In this document: positions 51,990-64,000 of the stretch, piece by piece | Numbering within the stretch: position 1 is the first letter of the stretch | Layout of the letters: each line of letters opens with the position of its first letter | Assembly: GCA_034401795.1 (NCBI GenBank) | Contig: CM067366.1 | Coordinates: 72,911,040-72,975,039 of the forward strand | Direction: 5' to 3' | From: Chaetoderma sp. LZ-2023a | Lineage: Eukaryota > Mollusca > Caudofoveata > Chaetodermatida > Chaetodermatidae | Length of the DNA stretch: 64,000 nt | The notes under the pieces: model-generated | Told to the model about the DNA's origin: nothing | What the model saw: only the letters and a program-made list of their open reading frames with translations | Database searches by the model: none | Made by a program: the position numbers and the translations under genes

Positions 51990-53152
51990 TCACATATCTG
52001 AAGATTGACAGTCAGCTGACGACGAGTGGAGTGTGAACAGGATGGGACTTGTGATGTCCGAACTCGGTGCAGAGATGAAGGATGTCAGTTGGAGTGGGGG
52101 TTGTGTTGCTAATCGATGGGGTGTAACTTGGAGTGGGGGTGGTCCAGCGTTGTGGTGTGTTGGATGGTAAGTGCACCGAGTTGTGCGGTTTTCCTGTTGT
52201 TGAGAACAGTGCAAGATCTCATCTAACCTCTTCACTTCCATGCTATCTATTATATGTTCCACCCCACAGGAGGCACGGCCCGGGATGGCCTGAGCCTCTG
52301 CTTGTGGCAACTCTATAATTGGGGTAATAGCACAAAGTGGGTGGGAATGGGAAGAGGTCGGAGGAACAACTTTTCCATCCTTCCCTTTGGACAGCACAAA
52401 TGGAAAAGCCTTCAGATACGACTTCCCAGATCGTGTAGACCCGCTCTGAGGAGGGAGAGGGCGAGCACATAGCTCGTCGTCGTCCTCAGTGTTAGTTACA
52501 TGTTCACAGGACTCCTGGCTTTGTAGGAGAGGGGTCGAACTGGCAGCGCGGTGCTCAGGACTAACGTCAAGAATAGATGTGTCCGGGGAAGGACCCATCG
52601 GGTACTGGTGCTATGTGGAATTCCCAGTCCGAGCTCTGGCACTGGGTCGTCACTAACACATGGTTTAAGTCGATCGAAGTGGATGACTGAGGTCAGGCCA
52701 TCTGAGGTGTGGATATAGCAGGTCACGGCTGACTTCTCACCTGCTACCACATAGGGGCCTTTCCACTGGTAACTCAGTTTACTTGGCACATTTGCAGAAC
52801 ATCATGTATCGTGAACTCAAACCATGTTTCCCTCCTCATACTGGTTTCCATGCACCCGCCGGTCATGCCACGCTTTCTGACGCTGGTGTGCAGTGGATAG
52901 TGATTCTCTTACTAATGCATGGGCTTGTTCTATCCTTTACGGCATAAGCTCTATGTAAAGTGAGGGTGAATTTTTCTCTCCTCGTATTCTGCGCATGGCC
53001 AGATCCAGGGGTAGGGCTAATTCATGGCCCAACGTTAACCAAGCAGGGTTATAACCTGTGCTGGAATGTATCGAAGTGCGGTATGCCATGAGCACATATG
53101 GGAGTCGTAGATCCCAATCGCGACAGTCAAGGTGTGTTTCCTTAGTAAACAT
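51990..53152 (-). pseudogene. Gypsy integrase C-terminal part, copy B
   Basis: Minus-strand frames 53152-52937 (SYRTSIHSST-type region, read as MAYRTSIHSSTGYNP), 52789-52496 (LSYQWKGPYVVAGEKS, the GPY module, and HFDRLKPCV) and 52598-51990 (tail) correspond to the end of the polyprotein. The frame changes between pieces. The 5' part of the same gene lies at 53917-54621, beyond an inserted LTR fragment. Confidence 0.8.
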
Positions 53153-53159
53153 CCACTAT

Positions 53160-53900
53160 GCACCTTTCGACCTTCCCGGTATTTCCAGTTGCGACTGCTG
53201 TAGAGACCGCCTAGTAGTCTACGCAGGATGCAGCCTAGGCTAGGTGCCTTTTTCGCATATGCATATGAGATTAAGGACCATGCGCATAAGAAACATGATT
53301 GAGGAACATGGCCCATGGGACAATTAGTCTAACATGAGATCGAGAACCATGTCCATAAAAACATGATTGAGGAACATAGCCCACAATCTTTTCATGTGAT
53401 GCCCCTCTCAAGCGGATATACCCTCCCGTTTCCCAAAGAATTACTTTTCATGACCTCTGATCACAGGAGGCATGGCTCGCAATATGAATGCTTACCATGG
53501 CCTGACTGTGCATTGAACCATCTTGATCACACACAACCAGAAAAGGGTCGATGAACAGACATGACCAAGATGACCGGTCGGCGACCCAGTTGATAGCGAT
53601 CACCATCTGAGCTCACTCTCAGGGCAACCGATGGTCTGATCTGCACCTATTTGCCAACATAATAGGAACTTTGACAGTTTTCCCCGACTTCGCTTGCAGG
53701 GCTCATCTAGCAGACCGAAAAATCTGCAGAGACTTAGATGCCCTGGGTGAGGTTTGTGGCCTCCTACCATGCATGTCCACTTACTGAGACAGGATGGACC
53801 AAAAATCTCAGTAGCCCGAGTACTATGCCGACTAGACGGTACCACAGTAGGATGTTATTTCATGCTTCATTAGACACAGAGGCCTTCAGTATCTCCTCTA
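53160..53900 (-). mobile_element. Gypsy LTR and untranslated fragment inserted in the integrase of copy B
   Basis: The segment's reverse complement matches 61744-62150 and the LTR part around 62440 or 23640 (cctagcctaggctgcatcct). The integrase coding sequence of copy B stops on one side and resumes on the other, so a related element, or its LTR, inserted into it. Confidence 0.65.
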
Positions 53901-53916
53901 GACTATAGAACTTATT

Positions 53917-54621
53917 TCATGTGCCCCCAGACCCTCGCGGGCCCACTGCCACCTGCTCACAACAACCCTTCGAGGAGCCTGTCCCTCTCAGGTCACTGAG
54001 AGTTTGGTTGACTCTCTCTACCATCCCATCACTGCACGGATGATATTGAGTTGTGCGTGTTTTGACTATATGAAACAATTTGCAGAGCTCAGAGATCAGC
54101 TGACTCTCAAAGTTACTTCCTTGGTCAGAGTGCAATTCATAGGGCATACCGAAGTGGCAGAATACATTGCTAGACAGGACCTCCGCTACTGTGGATGCCT
54201 CGTAGTCCGGTAAAGCGAATGCTTCTACCCATTTCACAAAATAGTCTTGCAATACGAGGATGTACTTGTTTCCTTCATCTGTCGTATTCAAGGGTCCGAG
54301 CATATCAATAGCCACTCGATCCCATGGTGCACCAACAATTTTAATTTGAAGGGATGCGGTGTGGTGCTGGCCAACAGCGTGTCTTTGACATGGGACACAT
54401 TTGGTGACCCATGCCTTCACACTATCGCATATCCCGATCCAATGGAATCTATGTTTGATACGTTCCGCAGTTCTTTCGATGGCTAAATGTCCAGCACGGT
54501 CATGTAATTGTTCCACGATCATGACCCTATAGAGCTCAGGAATTATTATCTGGTTGCTAATGTAAAGGATGCCGTTATTGATATGGTATTCCTCAAACCT
54601 CTCATAATAATATTTAGCCAT
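53917..54621 (-). pseudogene. Gypsy integrase N-terminal zinc domain and core, copy B
   Basis: Open for 234 codons. It carries the HHCC zinc module (HDRAGHLAIERT...CVPCQRH), then the core with VAIDMLGPLN, ELHSDQGSNFES and MVERVN, which hold the three catalytic acidic residues. The last 30 codons are foreign sequence after the insertion junction. It is the best-preserved integrase core of the three copies. Confidence 0.85.
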
Positions 54622-54649
54622 TGTGGATGATGAGCTGATGGATTCCTTA

Positions 54650-55237
54650 GGAGGACGTACCCCTTCCTGGATCTACGCATATATTTGTCGTGTTTGCGCG
54701 TCGGTTGACTGTTCATAAGCAACTCTCTCCGTATCCCACTCTGCGCATTTTAGCTCAGGGAATACCGGAGATAGCTGTGTTGCATGTGTCATGGTGGTCG
54801 CTACTTCCTGTTCATCCTCGAGCCTGATTCTGCTTAAGACATCAGCATTTCCATGCAGCTTGCCAGGTCTATGAACAACATTGAAGTTGAGGGCCTGTAG
54901 GGATTCCTACCACCGCGCTACCTGGCCCTACGGATTTTTTAGGTTTCTAAGACAGCGTAGCAAGGCATAATCTGTACGGAGTGTAAATGGGCAGCCGTAC
55001 AGTGTTTGTAGTATTTGACAAAGTACACCGCAGCCAATAATTCCCTCTTCATGGTCGTATAATATTTCTCTGTTTTATTCAGAGTATGCAAACCATAACC
55101 CAGTACCTGCTCCATTCCATCGTCTGTGACCTGAGATAGAACTGCACCTATTGCATAAGCAGATGCATCAGTGTCTCAGATGAAATCTAGGTTAGGGTTA
55201 AGATGAGCAAGAATTGGTGCGGTTGTCAAATGTTCCT
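54650..55237 (-). pseudogene. Gypsy RNase H region, copy B (degraded)
   Basis: Patches of RNase H coding sequence are visible in several frames (DTDASAYAIGA at about 55170-55140 and KRELLAAVYFVKYY at about 55045), with intervening stops. Confidence 0.7.
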
Positions 55238-56446
55238 TCAACGCCCTGAGGGAACCTTCACACTCACATGTCCACTTGAATGGCCGATCCTTCTCAGTGA
55301 TCTGGAATAACGGGGATGCAATCTCACTAAAATGACAGATGTATCAGCGATAATACCGGCAGAGACATTACTGAAGTGGGGGCTCTGCCATTCTGCTACT
55401 TCCTTCGTTTTGGAAGGATGAGTGGCCACTCCATCCGTGGAAATTGTGTGTCCCAGGAAGTCGACGCTGTGTCTAAAAAGATAACACTTCTTGGGTTTGA
55501 GCTTGAGGTTTATGGCATGGAACCACATCAGGACCATGTCCAAATTGGACATGGTCTGCTCAAACGAAGAGCCAAAGACGATTATGTTGTCGATGCAGCA
55601 GAGACATATTTCCCATTGCAGGGTAGATAATACCTGCTCAATGAGACGTTCGAATGTTCTGAGAGCATTGCACAAGCCATAGGGCATCTTGCAGAACTGA
55701 AAAAGACCGTCCTGACAGACGAAAGTGGTCTTCTCCCTGTCAGCCTCATCCATGGCTACCTGCCAGTATCCACTAGTTAAGTCCAGGGTACAAAACCACT
55801 GGGCTCCGGACAAGGAATCTAAGGCCTGATCTATCTGCAGGAAACAGATATGCCTCCTTGATGCTTAGATCATTAAGGCGGCAGTAGTCGATACAAAACT
55901 GCAAAGATCCATCCTTTTTGCCTGCTAGTACTATAGGACTGGCCCAGGGGGTGCTGAGGGATCTATAATGTCTGTATGCAAATTGTCTCTAACTTGTTGG
56001 TGTGCTTCCACTTCCTTGTGAATGGGAAGATGTTGAATGGGCTTTTGAACTGGACGATTATTTCCAGTATCGAAGGAGTGATGCACGAAGTGAGTTTCTC
56101 CCAGGTCCATGTCTCCTGCAGAGAAACTCTCCCGATATTTATGTAGAATCCACCATACGTCACGTTTGTGAGATTGTGTTAAACCAACTGAGGCACGCAA
56201 ATATACGTCATGCAGGTGTTATGGTAAAACATCCTCAGATGCTGTTGCTGGTGTAAGTGTGGTGGGTGTCTCCAGTGATATCACATCCACCAAGTGGCCG
56301 CAACGGACACCTAGGACTAGTGTTATTGGGTCCGCTGTTCCATTGAATACATGAAAATGTATGTGATCCTTGTTCGTGGTGTCTATGATCATTGGTGGAC
56401 CGGCACATTGGGAGGCAATCATGTATTCGGGGTCAGGTTCCAGCAT
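55238..56446 (-). pseudogene. Gypsy reverse transcriptase and linker, copy B (active site altered)
   Basis: Frames 56446-56219 (linker), 56200-55931 (EVEAHQQVRDNL, the start of the RT) and 55813-55238. The RT has FCTLDLTSGYWQVAM (motif A) and QFCKMPYGLCNAL (motif B). Motif C reads CCIDNIIVFG where copy C has YIDDVIVFG, so the second catalytic aspartate is replaced by Asn. Downstream HTISTDGVATHPSKT is the connection region. Confidence 0.85.
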
Positions 56447-56724
56447 GGCAGTGTGTGTGTTGCTTCATAACTGTGGTACGGTGGCCCATAGGATCGACTC
56501 CTGTCCCGACTCAACTGTTGCTGTTGATGCTAAAATCACCACACATATATCATAGTGATGATTCCGGTCCAAGGGGGATCCGACGGCCGAGTATGTCTAG
56601 TTCCTGTTGTCTGCAATGTATGACGGCTTCACTGGCACTGAGGAAGTCAGAGCCTAACAGGGCATCATTTTGAATAGAGGCCACTACGACTCACTGGGTG
56701 AATAGCATTTCCTCTATTTGTATA

Positions 56725-57047
56725 ACGAGGTTTACCATAACAGCCACCAGAACATTGGCTCTGGTAGCTGTCTGTAAAAGATGTTGGTGGGCCTATGGGG
56801 TGGCTTTCGATGAGGTGGGATGCTCTCATACAATCGCCTGTTGAAAACGGTGATGGAAGCTCCGGTGTCTACTGTGGCACTGGTAGAAACTCCACTGAAC
56901 AGGCAAGCACACTTATATACTAATTTAGGGTGTGCTTGCGGAAGAGTTTCCAATGACACCACTTGCAGAATTGCTTTAGGTGCAGTGTCATCCTGTATGT
57001 AGTCAGTTTGTTTCTGTATGGCTTCCGTGAGTGCAATTGGTGGCTGA
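56725..57047 (-). pseudogene. Gypsy aspartic protease, copy B, cut by the N gap
   Basis: Minus-strand reading KCACLFSGVSTSATVDTGAS shows the Asp-Thr-Gly of a retroviral-type protease. The upstream end, with the gag region, is lost in the gap. Confidence 0.75.
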
Positions 57048-57547
57048 NNNNNNNNNNNNNNNNNNNNNNNNNNNNNNNNNNNNNNNNNNNNNNNNNNNNN
57101 NNNNNNNNNNNNNNNNNNNNNNNNNNNNNNNNNNNNNNNNNNNNNNNNNNNNNNNNNNNNNNNNNNNNNNNNNNNNNNNNNNNNNNNNNNNNNNNNNNNN
57201 NNNNNNNNNNNNNNNNNNNNNNNNNNNNNNNNNNNNNNNNNNNNNNNNNNNNNNNNNNNNNNNNNNNNNNNNNNNNNNNNNNNNNNNNNNNNNNNNNNNN
57301 NNNNNNNNNNNNNNNNNNNNNNNNNNNNNNNNNNNNNNNNNNNNNNNNNNNNNNNNNNNNNNNNNNNNNNNNNNNNNNNNNNNNNNNNNNNNNNNNNNNN
57401 NNNNNNNNNNNNNNNNNNNNNNNNNNNNNNNNNNNNNNNNNNNNNNNNNNNNNNNNNNNNNNNNNNNNNNNNNNNNNNNNNNNNNNNNNNNNNNNNNNNN
57501 NNNNNNNNNNNNNNNNNNNNNNNNNNNNNNNNNNNNNNNNNNNNNNN
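57048..57547. other. Assembly gap of exactly 500 N
   Basis: All bases are N. The gypsy copies on the two sides point away from each other. Confidence 1.
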
Positions 57548-57644
57548 CACGACACGACGATGTTTAGAGCGTATCCGTCATCCCGTACGCACTGCTGTCT
57601 ACACCAATACTGCATATCCAGAAACAGCAACATCTCCATCATCA

Positions 57645-58512
57645 TTGCTACCCCTATCGGACTGGCCACTTCCTCACTCAGCCATCCACCACATTAAAAG
57701 AAGCCATTCAGAACCAGACCGATTATGTACAGAATGTTCCGCTCCGACACCTTTGTCGTGGGAACCATCATTGGAAACTCTTCCACAGGTACACCGCAAA
57801 GTGATATACAGGTGTGCCTGTCTGTTTAGCGGTGTTTCCACCAGTGCCACCGTTGACACTGGTGCTTCAACAAGCGCTTATATGAGAGCATCCCACCTCA
57901 TAAAAAGCCTCCCCTTAAACCTACAAACATGTGCCCGTGGCTGGTGTAGTTAATTTGGTCATCCAAATAGAGGAGATGCAAGTCATACAGCGAGTTGTCA
58001 TCGCCTCTATTCATAACGATGCCCTCCTTGGCTCTGATTTTCTCAGTGCCAGCTAAGCCATCATACATTGCAAACAACAGGAACTCAACATACACGGCCG
58101 ACAAATACCTCTTGGACCACCATCGTCATTATATGACACGTGCGCAGTGATATTATCAAGTACCGCGACAGTTGAGCCGGGACAAGAGCAAATCTTGTGG
58201 GCCACCACACCACACTTAGGAAGCAACACACACATCGCCATGCTGGAACAAGACCCTGATTATATGATCGCCTCGCAATGCGCAAGTCCCCGCATGATCG
58301 TGGACACTACTAATAAGCAACATATACCTTTTAGAGTGTTCAATGGCACGGCAGACCCCATAACGCTTGAACCAGGAGTATGCTGCGGTCATTTAGTGGA
58401 CATTATCTCATTGGAATCACCTACACTTACCAACACACAGCAGCACATGACTGATGATTTACCCGAACATTTACATGATTTATATCTACATGCCACAGTT
58501 GGATTACCGTAA
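57645..58512 (+). pseudogene. Gypsy aspartic protease and linker, copy C
   Basis: CACLFSGVSTSATVDTGAST holds the DTG active site in the frame 57645-57953, which ends early. The frame 58147-58512 continues with linker sequence (IASQCASPRMIVDTTNK) and stops at 58512 just before the RT. Confidence 0.8.
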
Positions 58513-58569
58513 TCACAGAAACATGAAAGTCGGAAACTACTGTACAAATATCATGATAGTTTTTCCTCC

Positions 58570-59475
58570 GGAGACATGGATCTGGGAGAAACTCATCTTG
58601 TGTGATATTCCATCGACACATGCAATAATCGCCCCATGTGTCAATCGGTACAACGTCTTCCCATTCATAAAGAAGCAGAAGTGCATCAACAAGTTAACGA
58701 TATGTTGCGGACCGGTATTATCAAACCCTCAGCATCTTCATGGGCTAGCCCAATAGTACTAGCCGGCAAAAAGGACGGAACCTTGTGGTTTTGTATTGAC
58801 TACCACCGCCTTAATGATCTTAGCATCAAGGACGCTTATCCGTTACCTCGGATAGATCAGGCCTTGGATTCTTTGTCTGGAGCCAAGTGGTTTTGTACCC
58901 TTGACTTAGCCAGCGGTTACTGGCAAGTGGCCATGGATGAAGCTGACATGGAAAAGACTGCATTCGTTTGTAGGGATGGTCTTTTCCAGTTCCGCAAGAT
59001 GCCCTACGGCTTGTGCAATGCTCCCGGAACTTTCGAACACCTCATTGAGCAGGTATTAACCACCCTGCAATGGGAAATCTGTCTCTGTTACATTGATGAC
59101 GTAATAGTTTTCGGACCCACATTTGAGCAAACCCGTATCAATTTGGACACTGGGCTCTCACGTTTCCGCACGGCCAATTTGAAACTCAAACCCAAGAAAT
59201 GTCATCTCTTTAGACAGAGCGTTGAGTTCCTGGACATGTCATATCCGGTGATGGAGTGGCTACTCAGCCATAAAAAAATCAGGCAGTAGCGGAGTGGCCC
59301 ACACCCTCTTCAGTCACAGAGACGCAGAGTTTTCATGGCTTATGCCATTACTATCGCCGTTATATCCGTCATTTCAGTGAGATTGCTTCACCCCTCTACA
59401 AGATCACTGAAAAAGATCGACCATTCGAGTGGACGAGTGAGTGTGAAGGCTCCTTCAGGGCGCTGAAGGAACTCT
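58570..59475 (+). pseudogene. Gypsy reverse transcriptase, copy C
   Basis: The frame 58636-59289 includes KDGTLWFCIDYHRLN, FCTLDLASGYWQVAMDEA (motif A), QFRKMPYGLCNAPGTF (motif B), CYIDDVIVFG (motif C, intact) and LKLKPKKCHLF (primer grip side). A frame change near 59240 and a stop at 59289 interrupt it. The connection region (about 59290-59470) reads on in another frame. Confidence 0.9.
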
Positions 59476-59894
59476 TGACGACTGCCCCAATTCTTGCTCA
59501 TCCGAATCCAAACCTTGAATTCATCTTAGACACTGACGCATCGGCTTACGCTATTGGCGCGCACCGGTTCTATCTCAGGTCACAGAAGACGGAACAGAGC
59601 AGGTATTGGGTTATGGTTCTGAATAAAATGGAGAGAAAATACACAACCACAAAGCGAGAACTACTAGCGGCGGTACATTTCGTCAAGTACTACAAGCACT
59701 TTCTGTACGGGTGCCCCTTTACACTCCGTACAGATCATGCCTCACTACGCTGGCTCAGGAACCAAAAAAATCTGGAAGGCCAGGTAGCGAGATGGCACGA
59801 ATCCCTGCAGGCCTATAATTTCAATGTTGTTCACCATCCCAGCAAATTGCATGGTAATGCCGATGCTCTCAGTAGAGTTGGCGCGGAGGCTTAA
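59475..59894 (+). pseudogene. Gypsy RNase H, copy C
   Basis: 140 codons with the four catalytic positions visible: DTDASAYAIG (Asp), TTKRELLAAV (Glu), LRTDHASLRW (Asp) and GNADALSRV (Asp). It is the best-preserved domain of this copy. It removes the RNA strand during reverse transcription. Confidence 0.85.
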
Positions 59895-59912
59895 CACGAA
59901 GAGGCCGCCACC

Positions 59913-61568
59913 GTGACACAGTCAACACAGCCATCTCCGGAGTTCCCTGAATTGAGGTGCGCAGAGTGGAATCCGGAGAAAATCGCACACGACCAAACAA
60001 CAGACATGCAGACACGAAATATATATGCGTGGATCCAGGAGGGGGTACATCCTCCCAAGGGATCGGTAACACTAGTATCCAGCATGGCAAAATATTATTA
60101 CCAACGGTTTGAAGAATGTCAACTGATAAATAACGTTCTTTACATTAATAACCGTCTGGTAGTCCCGGAAAGTTATCGCAACCTTATCTTGAAACAACTA
60201 CATGATAACGCCGGGCATCTGGCCATGGAAAGGACAGTTACCCATATCAAATCGAGATTCCACTGGATCGGGATTCGCGATAGTGTCAGGCATGGGTTGC
60301 CAAATGTATCCCATACCAAAGATGCGCTGTTGGCCAGCACCACATCGCACCCTGCCAAATTAAGACTGTTGGTGCACCATGGAAGCGAGTGGCTATTGAC
60401 GTGCTCGGGCCCTTGAATACGACGGATGGCAGAAATAAATACATCCTCGTATTGCAAGACTATTTCACGAAGTGGGTAGAAGCATTTGCTTTGCCGGACC
60501 AAGAGGCATCCACCGTAGCGGAGGTTTTGGCAAGCAATGTGTTCTGCCGGTTTGGTATGCCTTATGAGTTACACTCCGATCAAGGAAGTAATTTTGAGAG
60601 CCGGCTCATATCAGGGCTCTGCAAATTGTTTCATATCGTCAAAACAAGGACGACTCCATACCATCCCGGCAGTGATGGGATGGTAGAGAGATTCAATAGA
60701 ACTCTCACGGAGATGCTGACAAAAGAAACATGCCTTGATTGTAAAGATTGGTATCTACGGCTCTCATATGTACTCATGGCTTACCGCACTTCAGTACATT
60801 CCAGCACGGGTTAGTTAATGTTAGGCCATGAATTAGCCTTACCCCTGGATCTTGCAATGCCCCAGATACCCAGAGAGAAAAATTCACCATCTCTCTATCT
60901 TGCGGCAGCAGATAGAACAAGCCCAGGAGTTAGTGAGAGAAACTCTATCCACTGCACACCAGCAGCAAAAGACATGGCACGACCGGAGAGTGCATGGAGA
61001 TCCATATGAAGCAGGAAGAATGGTCTGGGTACACGATTCACGATGGTCTGCAAACTTGTCAAGTAAACTAAGTTACCAGTGGAAAGGCCCCTATGTTGTA
61101 ATAGGTAAGACGTCGGACGTGACCTACCATATCCGTGCTTCAGATGGCCTAACCTCAGTCATCCACTTCGATCGACTTAAACCGTGTGTCAGTGACGACC
61201 CAGCACCAGAGCTCGGGCTGGGCATTTCTCGTGACATCGGTACCCAGACAGATATTTCTATGGAAAATGGTATTCCCACGATTAGCGCAGAGCACTGCGG
61301 TACCAGTTCAACCCAACTTCTACCAAGCCAGAATGCGGGTGAAAAAGTGGCTAATGCTGACGATGATGACGAGATACGTACTCGCCCTCTCCTTCCTCAG
61401 CATGGGTCTACTCAATCTGGGAAGCCGTATCTGAAGAACTTTGTGATTGTTTTGTCCAAAGGACTGGATGGAAAAGCTGTTCCCCCGATCTCTTCCCATT
61501 CCCACCCACTTCATGCTATGCCCCCCCCCCCCCCCCCCCATCATAGAGTTACCACAAGCGGAAGCTGA
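59913..61568 (+). pseudogene. Gypsy integrase, copy C (frameshift near 60385, deletion near 60812)
   Basis: The first frame (59913-60416) carries HDNAGHLAMERT, the His pair of the zinc module, but the Cys pair is lost where copy B has CVPC. The core is in the frame 60389-60814: MAIDVLGPLN, LHSDQGSNFESR and GMVERFNRT supply the three acidic residues. An 11-bp deletion relative to copy A introduces a stop at 60814. The rest (60852-61568) holds LSYQWKGPYVVIGKT (GPY module), HFDRLKPCV and an acidic low-complexity tail. Confidence 0.88.
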
Positions 61569-62173
61569 GGCTGACCCAAGCCGTGCTTCCTGTGGGGTGG
61601 AACATATGATGAATAGCATGGAAGTGAAGAGGCTAGATGAAGTATTGGCGTGTCCAGAACCGCAAAACCACCACGAGGTGTACCTGACCACTTCCAAAAA
61701 TCGCGAAACCACAGCCCTCCCAAGGGACACACTCTTCCATAGCACTGTCTAGTCGGCGTCATGTTCGGGCTGCTGAGGCTTGGGTTCAACCTGTCTCAGT
61801 AAGTGGACATGCGTGGTGTGTGGATGATAGTCCACACCCAGGGCATCGCTAGCAGACTAGAAGTTCGATGTGTTTGCTAGAGATGGCCTGCAGGCAAGGC
61901 CAGGGAAAACGGTCAAAGTTCGTATTTTGTTGGCAGATAGGTACGGATCAGACCGTCGGTTGCCCCTGAGCATGAGCTCAGATGGTGATCACTATCGACT
62001 GGGTCGCTGGCCGGTCGTCTTGATCCTGTTAGTTCATCAACCTGTTACTGATTATGAGTGGTCAAGATGGCTCAATGTACAGTCTAGCCATGGCAAGCGT
62101 TTGTTTTGCGAGTCATGCCTCCTGTGATCAGAGATCATGAAAAGTGATTCTTTGGGAAGCAGGAGGGTATGTG
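61569..62173 (+). other. 3' untranslated region of gypsy copy C
   Basis: Non-coding sequence with a C run at about 61520-61539 just before it. Part of it (61744-62150) is the source type of the fragment inserted at 53160-53900. Confidence 0.55.
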
Positions 62174-64000
62174 CGTGAGACGGTGTAACCTGTAACTTGC
62201 TGGACGGGTGGAGTGGTCTGGGATCCCAAGTGCCCGTCGGGTGGATGACCTGGCTAGTACGATCTGCACAGGGGCTCTCAGCTGCAACGTCTAGCAGGCA
62301 TCGCCTCCGTGGTACGTGGTAAATGGCATCCAGTACTGTCTCTGCTTGGGGCGGGAGTCAGCAGGGTACGCCTTGACTCTGTCCCGGATTATGTTCCCCT
62401 AACTTGGACAGGTCTTTATCTCAGGCATATACGTAAAGGTACCTAGCCTGGGATGCATCTTGTGTGGGGAACTGGGCGTCCATCCAGCATGGCGGGGACA
62501 GCGAACCACACCGGGAAGGGCAAAGGGTACATGCAACAGTTCCACCCGCACCAGATGTGGGAGAAATAATATCTCCCGCAAACCCCCATCTCCCACAATA
62601 ACAACAGACTCGGCATTCACCTGCATGGAAAACTGGAATGCGCCCATTTCGCTTTAACATTAGCATCATACAGCAGCCCGGACCTCCCGACAACAACATT
62701 ATCGTCAACAAACAACAGCCAACAAATCTCTCGCACACACCTTCTTATCTAGTTATGGGAGAACTGATCATGAACATAGAAGGATTACACTACAGCCATC
62801 TACAGTACGCGCCATGGGAGAAACGTTTGTCCAATGTCACCCCCCCCCCCACTTTTCCTCTCCCATGATGTCGTACGGAAACAGCCAAGACTACCTACAT
62901 CATTTGCACGTAATAACAGTCGACATTATTAAGAGAGCAAGATACCCGCATTGTCGTCAGTCACGAGTAGGATTTTGCTACCGAAAAGTTGAATTCGATA
63001 ATGGATTTTTAATACATCTCTGACTGGCGGAAATTCCTGGTTCCCATGTTGTCACCTTACGGACCATCCCCCTCAGAAAAATAGCGAGCAGACATGTCAC
63101 AGCATGGCAGCTCCTGAATCCTATAATGATCATGTTACTGACCGCACCACAACCATATACAACATCACTAGGACAAGACATATTTACAAAAGCATTTGAA
63201 ACGCATATATACTGTTACGGTGGGGATAAGGAGACGGATATCCAACTATAGTGACCTTCCCGTGATGGCGTGGTGGGTTCCAAGACCGTGCCCAGTCACT
63301 GTGAAGAGTTAGAGGGAGATCCATGTCCTGTCCATCACCTGGTGTGTTGAGGACAGATCATGTAGGATCTGATCCTGGAGAAAATGTGTTCGCAGTGCTT
63401 TCTACTTTGGCATGGATATCTAATGTTAACTGGTATCCGAAGATACTGGGGGAGTGTATGCGGAATGGCCACTTTAGTCTTCACCGCTCAGAAACCCCAA
63501 TAGTTTCCAGAGTCGGATTGCACTAACGCGCCGAAGGAAGGTCCAGACAATTATAAGCCTTAAGGCTGGAGGAACGTAGGAAGAAACAATCGCTCATATA
63601 TTAATAAGGAGGCCCTAAAGTATATGGCCAATTTATACCACCTAGCCGGTGTGCAGTGTTACATATCCACTACATCCGGAAAAGAGGCTTACACAAATGA
63701 CTCCTAACAAGCGCGCATTCCTAACTACTTCGAAACCTATCCTATCGAGCTAGAATAGCCAGGTTTAGTCGATCTCATGTCAGGTTCGCCTAATGAGAAC
63801 CTGAATAGTGACCTCAGTGAAAAAGTGATGCTGGGGGTAAAAGGTGATGCAGTGTTATTGTTGCTGTATAGTGTAGCCTAGCATACTATGGTCCTAGTAT
63901 TTTATATAAAATAAACAAAACAAGTAACTAGGATGGCTGCTGCCATATATATAACTAACTATCACGGAATTAACAATAATAAAGGTCACCTGACCTTGCG
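62174..64000 (+). repeat. 3' LTR of gypsy copy C, at least 1.8 kb, running off the window
   Basis: Matches copy A pieces in two parts (62174-62820 with 23310-24245, and 62990-64000 with 21045-21752) and the inverted segment at 40.4-41.0 kb. The start is placed where the similarity begins (ggtgtaacctgtaacttgct). The terminal dinucleotides could not be fixed because the end lies beyond the window. Confidence 0.65.

Larger units (their letters stand above)
57548..61568 (+). mobile_element. Gypsy-type LTR retrotransposon copy C, internal coding region
   Basis: The polyprotein order protease, RT, RNase H, integrase is that of the Ty3/gypsy superfamily. Gag lies in or beyond the N gap. The coding region is split over at least six frame changes or stops, so this copy cannot make a full polyprotein. 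The 3' LTR follows at 62174. Confidence 0.9.

Overview
This 64 kb window is a repeat-dominated stretch of an animal nuclear genome. The likely source is an aquatic invertebrate, which I cannot name more closely. The grounds are DIRS-type, gypsy-type and LINE retroelements, tRNA-headed SINE-like units, palindromic MITE-like elements, and abundant micro- and minisatellites. I see no host gene with convincing exons. Two runs of exactly 500 N (5285-5784 and 57048-57547) mark scaffold joins.

Layout. 2-1460 holds the 3' part of a tyrosine-recombinase (DIRS-like) retroelement with inverted and direct repeats. 1.8-18 kb is AT-rich, with dispersed palindromic elements, a repeat family (tandemly arrayed at 11.5-12.6 kb), a 17-bp minisatellite (13.15-14.5 kb) and a CAA-rich block (15.65-16.02 kb). 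A 2.24 kb segment flanks the first N gap on both sides almost identically and is probably an allelic assembly duplication. 18.3-20.2 kb holds two further minisatellites (about 19 bp and 36 bp). 20.3-24.2 kb is a degraded gypsy copy with LTR pieces. 24.3-38.6 kb is the most interesting part: a compact, more GC-rich block of about 18 small genes on both strands, ending in a protein-primed-type family B DNA polymerase and a retroviral-type integrase remnant. This is a decayed Polinton/Maverick (adintovirus-like) element, an endogenised virus-like transposon. 38.7-46 kb holds tRNA-like SINE heads, an inverted LTR-related segment and a few ORFs that I cannot assign. 46.2-50.2 kb is a LINE with endonuclease and reverse transcriptase, interrupted by a MITE-like insertion and ending in (TTA)n. 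51.2-57.0 kb (minus strand) and 57.5-64.0 kb (plus strand) are two further copies of the same gypsy family, facing outward from the second N gap.

How the genes fit together. In the Polinton-like block a packaging-type ATPase, a conserved hydrophobic-helix protein, candidate structural proteins and several one- or two-helix membrane proteins would form the virion module. PolB and integrase would form the replication and insertion module. This copy is dead: PolB carries at least six in-frame stops, a frameshift and an Asp-to-Asn change at motif A; the integrase has lost its catalytic core; many small genes are shifted. The retroelements are also broken (premature stops, nested insertions, a mutated RT active site in one gypsy copy). 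Family assignments rest on motifs read by eye. No database search was run.
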